Source: Alangreenwoodia sp964438605
GTDB lineage: Bacteria > Bacillota > Clostridia > Peptostreptococcales > Anaerovoracaceae
Reading direction: 5' to 3'
Length of the DNA: 64,000 nt
Assembly: GCA_964438605.1 (NCBI GenBank)
Contig: CAYTKT010000003.1
Span: 1-64,000, forward strand
The notes below the pieces were generated by a model. That model worked only from the letters and a program-made list of their open reading frames with translations. It made no database searches and had not been told where the DNA came from. Made by a program: the position numbers and the translations under genes. This document shows, in pieces, positions 26,000 through 35,610 of the stretch (its first letter is position 1; each line of letters starts with the position of its first letter).

Positions 26000-28900
26000 A
26001 GCGGATGAAAAAACGCAGAAAAAGGAGACTATTTCAGTTTACGGCGGGAATGTTATGCTTGTGCATGATGATGTCTGTTGTGGCAGGCGCCGATCTGTTT
26101 TTGCCCAACGCTTATGCGGAGGATGAGGATGCGGAATCTGAAGTCGGGGCGACGGATAGCGATATCATTGTGGAGAATTCCCGCATAGCCGACCCAAATA
26201 CGATGGATACGTATCAAGATGCGCTGCTCAGCGATGAGAACGGCTCCCGCTACGCCGGGCGGGTGTGGACGGATAAAACCGTGTTCGCCTATGACGCGAG
26301 CAAGGACAAGGGTGGTACGGACAACAATCAGATTAAACTGGATATGAAAACCGACGGCTATGAGGGGAGCGTCGGTTTTAACGCTGATTTCGGCCATGTA
26401 TTCAGCGCTTTGACGAGTACTCAGGTCGTGAATGAGTATCCCCAAAACCCGATCGATCTGGTGATCACATTTGATATGAGTGGAAGCATGGGGCAGGATA
26501 CGAGGTATGGGATTGATCCGGGAAATAACAGCTATCAGTCCGCAACGGGAAAAGATGACGAGGGAAATGCCTATCCGGAGAACGGTGTTTCCATGGCGGA
26601 TCGGATAAAAAATTCCAGAGTGCAGAAAACTTTGGACGCAATCAACAAGACCATCGACAACCTGATGGAACAGAACCCTCAAAACAGGGTCGCAGTATGC
26701 GGTTATGGTGCGAATGCAACCGTGCTGATGCCGCTTGCGCATTGGAAAGGCTACGATAAAAACAGTGATGGCGTTACAGATTATCTTTCAGTAGGAGGGA
26801 TGGAGACTTTGTATCATCCCAGCGATCTGCAGGCGAAAGATATTGACGGAGATGGTAAATATGAATGGTATTGGATGAACAACCGTGATACTTGTTATAC
26901 GGTCGTGGTAAATGGCACGTATAATAAGACTACGACTTCTGAATTTAATAACGAGTTAAACGATGAAGATAAATGGAAAAAACACACGCGCACTGTTAGT
27001 AACAATGTTTGTAGTACAAATGTGAAAGCATTTCCGGGAGTGGAAATGCAAACAGAAGAAGAATTGCACGTGAGTGCCAAAAGAAATGCGTTAGTTACTA
27101 AAATAATGCGTACATCGGAAGAAGCTTTTAAGGCCGGTACTGCATTGTTAAAAGGAGTTATGTCAGGTACGAAAGAGCTTGAAGCAGACGAGTATGTTGG
27201 CTATTTCACCAACACACAGGGCGGTATTTATCTTGCCTATAAACAGTTAGCGGACGACGGAACGACTACTTATACAGACAAACTAACATACAATGGACAG
27301 ATAGTCACAGTCCCGCGCGTTCCCGCCGCTATCATTATGTCTGACGGCGGGGCGAATTTTGCGTTCAATCCGATGGGGACGGTAAATCGAAATGACGGTA
27401 GCAAGTATGATGGTGACGAAAAATTGTCTCTTGATGCTCAAAATACGACTGTGACTTATTATAACTACGATGACTGGAAAAGAGAATTCGGAAAATTAGT
27501 AGATAAAAAAACAGATGGAATCGGAAAACCAGTAAAAGATTATGAATTCGATCAAGATGGACGTTTTGATGTTCTGGACAAATACTATCGGTTATATCAA
27601 CCTGGCGCTAAAGAAGAAACGGGAAAATATGGAAACATTGGTGATGAATGGTATAAAGTTTGGCTGCCCGGCGAGGATGAGTTCAAAAATAATGTTAATG
27701 ACAACAATCCATTTAAAGGGCTTCCTTCTATTTTCAACAAGGGCGCAGATATAGAACATGATGGTACTTTATCTACTCCTCCAGAATGGTATCATAAGGG
27801 AGTATTATACAGCCGTGACAACAATCTGGATGGGACTCCCGGCACAGTATTAGAGGTTTTGCTGACTGCTTCCTATATGAGTACAGTTGTGGAAAAACAT
27901 TACCGAAGCGGCTGGACAAGTAATAACATTACAAACAGTCGTCGCCCGGATGGGAAAGTGTTGAGTACCTACACAATGAATGTTGACTCAGAGCACGTCC
28001 CACAGTGGGGTCGGTGGCGGCTGTATCCTACCCTAGATCCAAAGGAATACTCCCTTGATGATTTGGAAAATGCCAATCAAGAGGGGGATAAAAGTTGGGC
28101 GGCAGATACTAAAAAATTTGGCGAAAAATATGATGGGGATGATTTTGGTACCACAGGCAATAAATACAGGCATCCAACCTTCGGGGGCCTATACAATACA
28201 TGGATAACGTTTAAGAACGGACCGGCCGACGCATCAATGGCGGACAATGGAAATATTAGAATTAAAATTGACAAACTTCCGGATTCTGGATATACACAGA
28301 ATTGGGGCGGCACTGAAGTAGCCATCACCAACAAAGACGTCATTGAAAACATCGCCTACAACGACCAGTTTTTCGACGTTACGTCAAAGGGTCTTTCCGG
28401 CACTTTTGAAGACATCTTCTCCCTCATCACCGGACAAGTCTTCACCCCGGTCTCCGGTGTCAACGATTCCGGCGCCAAAGATTCTGTGACTTACCAAGAC
28501 CCCATCGGGGATTACATGGAGATCAAGAATCAATCGATCACTGTTTCTTCTGAAAACCGGTCAGATGCTTCTGATGGCACCACTTATGATATGTCCATGC
28601 TGCTTTTCGGCGAGATGCACGGCCTGGTGCGAACCGCTGTCTATGATTTCCAGTGGAACGATGAGTGGATGAAAACTCATGGCAAAGACGTTGGGAAAAA
28701 CGAATTCCCAAGAGGCTGGTACAAGGGCGACGCGGGGAAAGCACAGGCAGTTAATTCCGAACAAGACGACAGGCTACCACAGGATTGTGAAAATGCCGAA
28801 TCAGCCTGGCAGAAAGGCTGGGTCTACCGGCTCGGCTATAAAGACCTGTTGGACTATGTTCCAATATCGGAAGGGAATGCGGACGCTGACACCCCGCCTG

Positions 28901-29409
28901 CAAACCTGCCGGAGCAGATCAAGCGCACGACGTACACCATATACTGCTTCAAAGATGATGAGAACAATCGAGCAAAACTGTGCATGAACCCGGTCTATGG
29001 AGAAAAGGTGCCTGATGATCTGCAGGCGCGATGGGATGCTGCGAGTAAGCAAGACAAGAGAGACAATTCACTCTACGAGAATACTCCCGGCGTCTACCGT
29101 CTAAGCGATATCCGCGTGTGGGGAGAGGAATACGGTGGTTATGAAGACACGGTAGGGGCCATTACTCCGAATCATAAGGCTTATGAAGCGTCAATGTATG
29201 TGAATATCCCTACAGCGGCATTGCCAACTCAATTGGCCGACATCACCTTGGGTCCGGATGGTGTGCTTTCTTATAAAACAAATTTGGGTGAAAAAACAAC
29301 AATGTACACCGATCCGTCTGTTTTACGCAGTGGGCTTGCAGGACGAACTCATTCTGCGGGACAGAAGCGGCAAACAGCTCGGAGTAAATACCAGGAAGCT
29401 CTTGGGTGA
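25996..29409 (+). pseudogene. VWA-domain surface adhesin, N-terminal part (frame broken)
   Basis: A basic signal peptide (RKRRLFQFTAGMLCLCMMMS, cleavage likely after AYA near residue 41) leads into a secreted protein. A von Willebrand A domain starts near residue 150 with the MIDAS motif DMSGSMG at 160-166. Calcium-loop-like stretches (DKNSDGVTD, DIDGDGKYE, DQDGRFD) lie in the VWA-adjacent region. The frame ends with uncharacteristic sequence after about 29300, and homology resumes in the next frame, so a 1-base frameshift is inferred near the A6 run at 29291-29296. Alone it would give a secreted 1137-residue product without an anchor. The region 26900-28330 is more AT-rich than its flanks. 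Confidence 0.75.
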
Positions 29410-32400
29410 TTATGTCGACTCACACAAAGACACAAACAACAATATTTATTTCATCTCTAATTGTTACAGTGAATCGGAATATGGTCACTACGCTGACAGA
29501 GACGGGAGCTCCAGCCGCGGCGACCCGACAGTGAGCTTCTCACCCAGCGGCAGCAACCGTTATTATGTCTTCCAGGAACCGAGCCCGTTGTATACTCATG
29601 CGTATCAAATAGATGAAAATGGGAGTTTAAACAAGGTGGACGGGACGAATGAACCTGCTGAAGGTAACGATTCAACCACCTGGGAGACCGGCTCCGAAGG
29701 CGGCGCCGGCTGGGAAGGCGGTATCTTTGCGGGGGTTTATGAGAGCGAAAGCACTTTTGAAACTGCATATAATAACAGCAATCCCAAGAGAACGAAAACG
29801 GGCGACCTTTGGGAAATTACCGATAATGGCGGCGTTACTTATACTTTGCCGGAAGGACAAACGCTGACGGACTGCGTTGTATTCCTTGAGGATGATCTGT
29901 TAGATACGATTGACAAACCTGGTTCCGCTTATGCGGATGATTATTTCTTCCTTCTGCTCGATTACTATATTCCAACGGATGAGGTCGGAAAAGACATCCA
30001 GGGACACGAAGTTTCCGACACAAGCGGGGCTGTGGCCGTGCAGCGCGTTGTCGCGCGCAAGGGAAGCGAATTCGGTTCCGGACTGGATTTAGACAAAATT
30101 AACAAGGGTGGCATGCTCTGCTGGACGGATCTAAACGGAAATTCTGATGAAAATTCGGATTACGAATTTTCGAGCAATGACGGGGGAAATCCAACAGAAA
30201 AAACATTGTTTGAAAGTGTAAACAATGATTTGGGAAATGTGCCGGAAGAGTTAAATGAAAAAATAGATGGTACGGAAACGGACGCAACACCATGGCAGAA
30301 AAATAATAACGACAGTAAGGTTGACGACACAGAGTTTACAGATGTCCACTTCGCTGTCGCCGCAAGACCTGGCGGCATAAGGGTGGGCGATATGTATCAG
30401 AACCGCAGGTACAAAACATCGGAGACATTGGAGACATTAGATCATGATCAACTGCTTGTCATGAATGAAAAACCTGCCGGGAATATCACTGAAACAGAGG
30501 CCACTTACTATGTTCCCACCATTGCCGAAAACTCCGGAATGGGAGAGGAAGTGATCATCGACAATTACTTGGGCAACAACGGGCGACTAGCCGTGAACGG
30601 AAATGCGGAGGAGCCACAAAAGACGGAGGTTACTCCCGGTGAGGGGAAGTATGTAAACCCCGGCCAGGAGATTTTATATAAGATCTCCTGGCAAAATAAT
30701 GGGGACAATAATGCGTCAGTCAAGATCACTGACACACTGGATAAAAGAGTAGATTTCATGTCCGCCTATTATGGCTATCTGGATAGCCAAACACAGACAT
30801 ACGAACCACATAAAGATATTGTGAAAAATGATTGCATTCTCGAAGCCAATCCTGAAACAGATGAGGAACCGCCTACGGGCAGTCAGACCGGAGCTGAAAA
30901 AGAGCCATCAGAGGATGCGGATGTACAGGCTGTGCTGGGCGCAGAATCCGATGTGGAACCGGAAACATCCGAGGAAACCCATGAAACCCATGCACAGACG
31001 GAAGAGTCCGCCGCGGAAGAGGAGACCGATCCGGAAGCATCAAATAGCGCGGCGGAGGAACCCGGAGCAGTAGGACCTTCGGATGACCCGGCGGACGGGC
31101 AGGAAACTCCGGAGGAGGTGAAGCCGGAAGATTCAGTGGGCTCTCTCTCCGAACCTGAGACAGATTATACTTTCTCCGCGGACATCATTGAACCTGAATC
31201 GGAAGAAGAAAAGCTAGGCCCGGAGCCCGACGGAGATGAGGATGCTGACAATGAAAAAAAGATACTAATAAATAGAGGATTTTTCATAGAATACGGGGAG
31301 AACACACCACTACAATTAGGGACATTGTTGATTGCTTATGAACCGGGAAACCGTATCGTCAGATGGGAATTCACCAACGTCCCTGAGGGTTTCTCCGGCG
31401 ACGTCTTCCTGACAGTCCGCGTGAACGAAAACGCTCTTACGGGCGACCATATAATAAAAAACAAAGCTGAGGTGAACAATGAGCCGACCGACGAGGTGAC
31501 AAACCCCGTCGGAGAGAAAGGCGGCCTCACAGTCACAAAGACTGTGACCGGCGCAGCCGGCGATCCGCAGAAGGAATGGCATTTCCGCGTAGAATTGAGC
31601 GATACATCGATCAACGGCACATATGGGGATATGACATTCACAAACGGCGTGGCGGAATTCACGTTAAAACATGGCGAGAGCAAGAACGCCACAAGCCTGC
31701 CAGATGGCATCACTTACACTGTGACGGAGCAGGAAGCCAATCAGGATGGTTATACCACCCATCCGACGAGAGAAACCGGGACGATACCGAAAGACGGCAT
31801 CGCCGAGGCTGAATTCGTAAACAGTAAGCCGGACAGCCCACCTCCACCAGAAGAACAGGACGGGAATCTGAAAGTGACAAAGACCGTAACCGGAAATGTC
31901 AGTGACACGGGAAAAGAGTGGCACTTCCGCGTGGAACTCAGCGACAAAACAATCAACGGCACCTACGGCGACATGACGTTCACAAACGGCGTGGCTGAAT
32001 TCACGTTGAAGCATGACGAGAGCAAAACGGCTACAGGCCTGCCGGATGGCGTCACTTACACTGTGACGGAGGCAGAAGCCAATCAGGATGGTTATACAAC
32101 TACCCCATCAGGGGAAACCGGCACCGTTCCAAAAAATGGAACAGCTGAAGCGAAATTCAAGAACGATAAGCCGGCTGGCGATCTTGAGGTAGAAAAGAGA
32201 GTGACAGGCACCGGCGATAAAACAAAAGAATGGCACTTCCGCGTGGAACTGAGTGATACGGGTATCAACGGCACATACGGAGATATGACGTTCACAAACG
32301 GCGTCGCGGAGTTCACGCTAAAGCACGGCGAGACGAAAACTGCCACAGGTTTACCAGCAGGCGTCACCTATACCGTGACGGAGTTGGAGGCCAACCAGGA

Positions 32401-32863
32401 CGATTATACTACCACTGAGAAGGGAGGCTCCGGAACAATCACGGCTGGGGGAACAGCGAATGCAAAGTTCGTCAATAACAAACCGAATGAGCCTGAAAAG
32501 CCGGACAAACCTTACGAACCGGATGAGCCTGAGCACAACGAGCCAACTGATGAACCATCCGGATCGACAGCCACGATTGAGCCTAAGCCTGATAACCCGG
32601 ATAATCCGAATGACCTGAGCGAATCGCCGAACCCAGGCGGACCGAACGAACTTGGAAAACCGGATGAACCGAGTGAGCAGGGCAATCCGTCCTATTCCAA
32701 CGAGGTTATTCCTCCGGGCGGTGCGCCGATGATGGGCGACGATCGCAATCTCGGACTGTGGTGTGTCCTGTTTGTGGCATCTCTGGTGGGCATTGTGGCG
32801 CTCATCGGGATCTTGCTCATCAGTAAGCGCAGAAAAACAAAAAACAAAACGAGGAAACGCTGA
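29258..32863 (+). pseudogene. Surface adhesin, C-terminal part with pilin-type repeats and anchor
   Basis: This continues the preceding protein in the other frame, meaningful from about 29300 (TPIRLFYAVGLQDEL). It contains the SpaA-like backbone region (DPTVSFSPSGSNRYYVFQEP), a DUF11-like segment (PGQEILYKISWQNNGDNNAS) and an acidic Glu/Pro/Ser stretch near 30850-31250. Three roughly 105-residue isopeptide-pilin-type repeats then start near 31527, 31860 and 32183 (KEWHFRVELSD, INGTYGDMTFTNGVAEFTLK). A Pro/Glu/Asp/Asn stalk follows, then PMMGDDRNLG, a membrane helix and KRRKTKNKTRKR. The anchor layout is LPXTG-like but the sorting motif is degenerate. It has no credible start codon of its own. 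Confidence 0.75.
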
Positions 32864-32931
32864 TGCCAGATGATTTGGCCGGCGAATCCCAAAGTACGTA
32901 AGACAGCAGGACGCGCGGCTGCGCGTCAGAA

Positions 32932-33060
32932 TAGAGAGGAGAGAGATGACCTCCTCTCTGAAAAACAAGGTGTAAGATGTCGTTTTTAATAAAAAAATCA
33001 GCAAGGTCAGTCAGAAACAGCGCTGTAATGCTTTTTCTTCTCGTTGGCCTTGTGATTTTT
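32932..33060 (+). terminator. Hairpins downstream of the adhesin
   Basis: GAGAGGA/TCCTCTC forms a short hairpin near 32934-32959. Further on, AAAATCAGCAAGG can pair imperfectly with CCTTGTGATTTTT (about 32995-33058) and ends in a T-run. The second is the likelier terminator. Confidence 0.4.
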
Positions 33061-33100
33061 GACTTTTCATTGTTGTTTTTCTTTTGTTTTATGTAAAAAA

Positions 33101-33147
33101 GCCGCATGAACGGGAGCTGTTCACTCCCGTTCATGCGGCAGTTTTTT
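33101..33147. terminator. Strong bidirectional terminator
   Basis: A perfect 16-bp stem (33101-33116 with 33124-33139) with a 7-base loop is flanked by AAAAAA on the left and TTTTTT on the right. It can stop both the adhesin transcript and the convergent DUF6506-like gene. Confidence 0.85.
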
Positions 33148-33197
33148 CGCTGTCAGTAAAACCAGACAGTTTCGGAGCGGAAAACGAGATTGTAAAT

Positions 33198-33506
33198 TTA
33201 ATCTGCAAACAGATCGTCGCCGCTTTGGAATTCAAAAGCAGGGTGAAAGTCGAATCTTACGGCGCCGACGGCGATTCCAGGGCCGACGGCGCGTTTTATA
33301 CGCGCAACGCCCTCATTGCCGAAGCCGGCACACAATTCGATAGCGGTACATCCTTTCTCTACCATTTCCTTGGCAGCCGCTTCGGCCTGCGTGTAAGTGG
33401 AACATCCGATAACATTCATATCAATATCAGTACCTTCGATCACACCTCTCTGTTTTTCAGGATCACAGTTTGGGGCTACGTAAATAAATGCACACTGAAA
33501 TTTCAT
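33198..33506 (-). CDS. Small DUF6506-like protein
   Basis: 102 residues on the minus strand with an ideal ribosome site (AAGGAGG) just before ATG 33506. The sequence FQCAFIYVAPNCDPEKQRGV, then YTQAEAAAKEMVEKGCTAIELCAGFG, fits the small cytoplasmic DUF6506 family. Function is unknown. TGTTATAAA on the minus strand near 33567-33575 could be an extended -10 element. It stands alone, convergent with the adhesin. Confidence 0.65.
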   Translation of the reverse strand: MKFQCAFIYVAPNCDPEKQRGVIEGTDIDMNVIGCSTYTQAEAAAKEMVEKGCTAIELCAGFGNEGVARIKRAVGPGIAVGAVRFDFHPAFEFQSGDDLFAD

Positions 33507-33755
33507 GTTGACCTCCTTCAGTCTTCGTTTGTTTCATGATTTTGCTTCTCAAAATACGCTTTTATTTTATAACAGGAATCCCTGACTGAAAAGTGTCATT
33601 ATTGATTTTTCCATAAATTATTCGTAGGAATCATTTGGCCATCTTGCAGAAGAATGTTACAGAAAGGAGCGCCAAAGCGATTGGCAATTTGACTTTTTCA
33701 GCGAGGAGTTTCCCATTTTTAAGCGGAGGATGGATTGCATCTCTTTCATCTCTTT

Positions 33756-33783
33756 TTGAAGATAAGGAAAAATATGCTATACT
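33756..33783 (+). promoter_or_regulatory. Promoter upstream of the transposase fragment and tatD
   Basis: TTGAAG (33756-33761) and TATACT (33778-33783) are 16 bases apart. It may have belonged to the insertion sequence and could now also serve tatD. Confidence 0.45.
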
Positions 33784-33811
33784 ATGTTTAAGTGAAAATC
33801 TGCAAAGCGCA

Positions 33812-33964
33812 GTGAATAGTAAAAAACGGGAGAGCAATCAATATTCAGTCTCTTATTTGTCCTGCCATCTTATGTTAGTTGTAAAGTATCGCGAGCAGAT
33901 ATTTGATGATCTCTTGAACAAAGTAATAAGCGAAATTAGATACCGGCAGACGAAGCTCGTATAA
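33812..33964 (+). pseudogene. Truncated IS200/IS605 TnpA fragment
   Basis: From GTG 33812 the frame reads NQYSVSYLSCHLMLVVKYRE, the N-terminal strand of Y1 (IS200/IS605) transposases, followed by about 12 more related residues. It then diverges and stops at 33964. The catalytic HUH motif and the tyrosine are absent, so only about 40 of roughly 130 residues remain. No left or right end of the element was identified. Confidence 0.65.
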
Positions 33965-34010
33965 TTATAGATGAGATATTTATTGATTAGAAAGGATTTG
34001 GTACGGTTAA

Positions 34011-34793
34011 TTGATAAAATATTATGATATCGGTTTAAATCTTTTTTGCAGGCAGTTTCCTGATCCGGAAAAAATTATTGCGGACGCAGCGGATGAGGGC
34101 GTTTTTTGTATTTTAACAGGTACCGATCCCAGGGAAAATGTGATGGTAGATCGTTTTTCGCGCAGTCACGATGTTTACGGGACAGCGGGAATCCATCCGC
34201 ACAGCGCGGATGAGGTGGAGGAAAAAGATTTTGAGCAGATTGAGCAGATCGTGACGGAAAATCCGAGGATTGTTGCGGTCGGAGAGTGCGGGCTTGATTT
34301 TGACAGGATGTATTCGACGCGGGAAAATCAGATCGCCTGTTTTGAGCGTCAGATCGAACTGGCGGAGCGGACGGGCAAGCCGCTGTTTCTTCATGAGCGG
34401 AGCGCGGCCAAAGAGTTTACGCGGATGTTTCTTCATCATCCGCATGTTTGCAGCCGCTCAGTCGTTCACTGTTTTACCGGGGATCGCAAAACGCTGGAAC
34501 GTTATCTTGAGATGGGTTTTTTTATCGGGATTACGGGCTGGATTTGTGACGAACGAAGGGCAGACGAACTGCGAGATGCCGTTTCTGTTCTGCCGCTTGA
34601 CCGGGTGATGCTGGAAACGGATGCGCCGTATCTGACACCGCGCGGGATTAAAGGGCTTGGCAGGACAAATGTCCCCGGAAATATCAGGTATGTGGCGCGC
34701 GAGCTGGCAAAGTATATGGGCGTGGCGCAGGAGGAGCTGATCGCCTGTGCGAAAGTGAATACGGAACAGTTGTTTTCACTGGAACGAAGGTAA
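34011..34793 (+). CDS. tatD: TatD-family metal-dependent DNase
   Basis: 260 residues, TTG start at 34011 with GAAAGGA upstream. GIHPHS, AVGECGLDF (metal-ligand glutamate), LFLHER, VVHCFTG and LETDAPYL are the family's metal-site motifs. The N-terminus YYDIGLNLFCRQFPD lacks the HxH pair of the common Firmicute YabD/YcfH type. Together with IGITGWICDERR it resembles the E. coli TatD subgroup itself. The family hydrolyses DNA from 3' ends and is linked to oxidative damage repair. No tat secretion genes are nearby. Confidence 0.88.
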   Translation: MIKYYDIGLNLFCRQFPDPEKIIADAADEGVFCILTGTDPRENVMVDRFSRSHDVYGTAGIHPHSADEVEEKDFEQIEQIVTENPRIVAVGECGLDFDRMYSTRENQIACFERQIELAERTGKPLFLHERSAAKEFTRMFLHHPHVCSRSVVHCFTGDRKTLERYLEMGFFIGITGWICDERRADELRDAVSVLPLDRVMLETDAPYLTPRGIKGLGRTNVPGNIRYVARELAKYMGVAQEELIACAKVNTEQLFSLERR

Positions 34794-35610
34794 AGGGTGG
34801 GGATGGCTGCAAAACAGGACGGTTTTGAAAATGCAGGAAGGAATAGACCGGTTTTATTAAAAATTCTGCGGAATCGTGCGCATATTTGCGAAGTCGGAAA
34901 CAAAGGCGGGCTGAAGGGTATGATGTTGCCGCGATTGACGGTAAGGCTGCTGTTTGGGTATCAAAAAATGGAGTTTTCCTGATTTTAGAAATCATATGGA
35001 CGATTTTGCGGCGACTGTCCGCAAGCAAAGACTGACGAATGTCTGTGAATGGACGAGATGAGCAGGAATGATTTGTATTATCCCGGCTGTTGATATGTAA
35101 TTAGAAAAGGCGTAAATAATGGAGAATGAATTTGAATGGCTTGCTTTCCTTTGAAACGGATAAGAAGCCATGTTTTTATTTATCGGTTTCTTTCCGTCTT
35201 TTTTTGCGTTATGATATTAAACAGTTGTGCAAAGCGGCCGGATGGTGAGGATGGCGGGAGAATAGCAAAATGGGAAAACGGAACGGGAATACCGGCGTTG
35301 ATGGTTTTGACGGCAGCATCATCGATTCTGTTGGATATGACGCCATGTTTTGTAATACTGATGTCGGCGCGGTTTTTCCGGAAAAAGATCACGGTCAGAA
35401 AGCCGGCAGTATTCATGGCGGCGCTTGCGGGATTGCACGGGCCAGCGAGATTACACGGGCCAGCGGGTTTGCCGGCAGGGAAAAAAAGCGGCAGGAAGGC
35501 TAGGAGCAGAAAATGAACGGGAAGGCTGCGGCAGGCGGTTAAGAATTATATGATGTTGTAAAGCAAAGATTAGAAGAAAGAATCGCAGAAAAACAGAAAC
35601 AGGAGGTTTT
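34794..35610. other. Spacer between tatD and the DEAD-box helicase gene
   Basis: 817 bases without a supported gene. A 126-codon frame (35136-35516) has hydrophobic stretches but ends in a repeat-derived Gly/Pro/Ala/Lys sequence and is not recognised. A short direct repeat (ACGGGCCAGCG) occurs at about 35437 and 35457. Confidence 0.4.

Noticed and set aside
35136..35516. 126-codon frame as a small membrane protein
   Set aside because: Weak ribosome spacing, unrecognised sequence, and a C-terminus made of a local GC-rich repeat. Possible, but not supportable.
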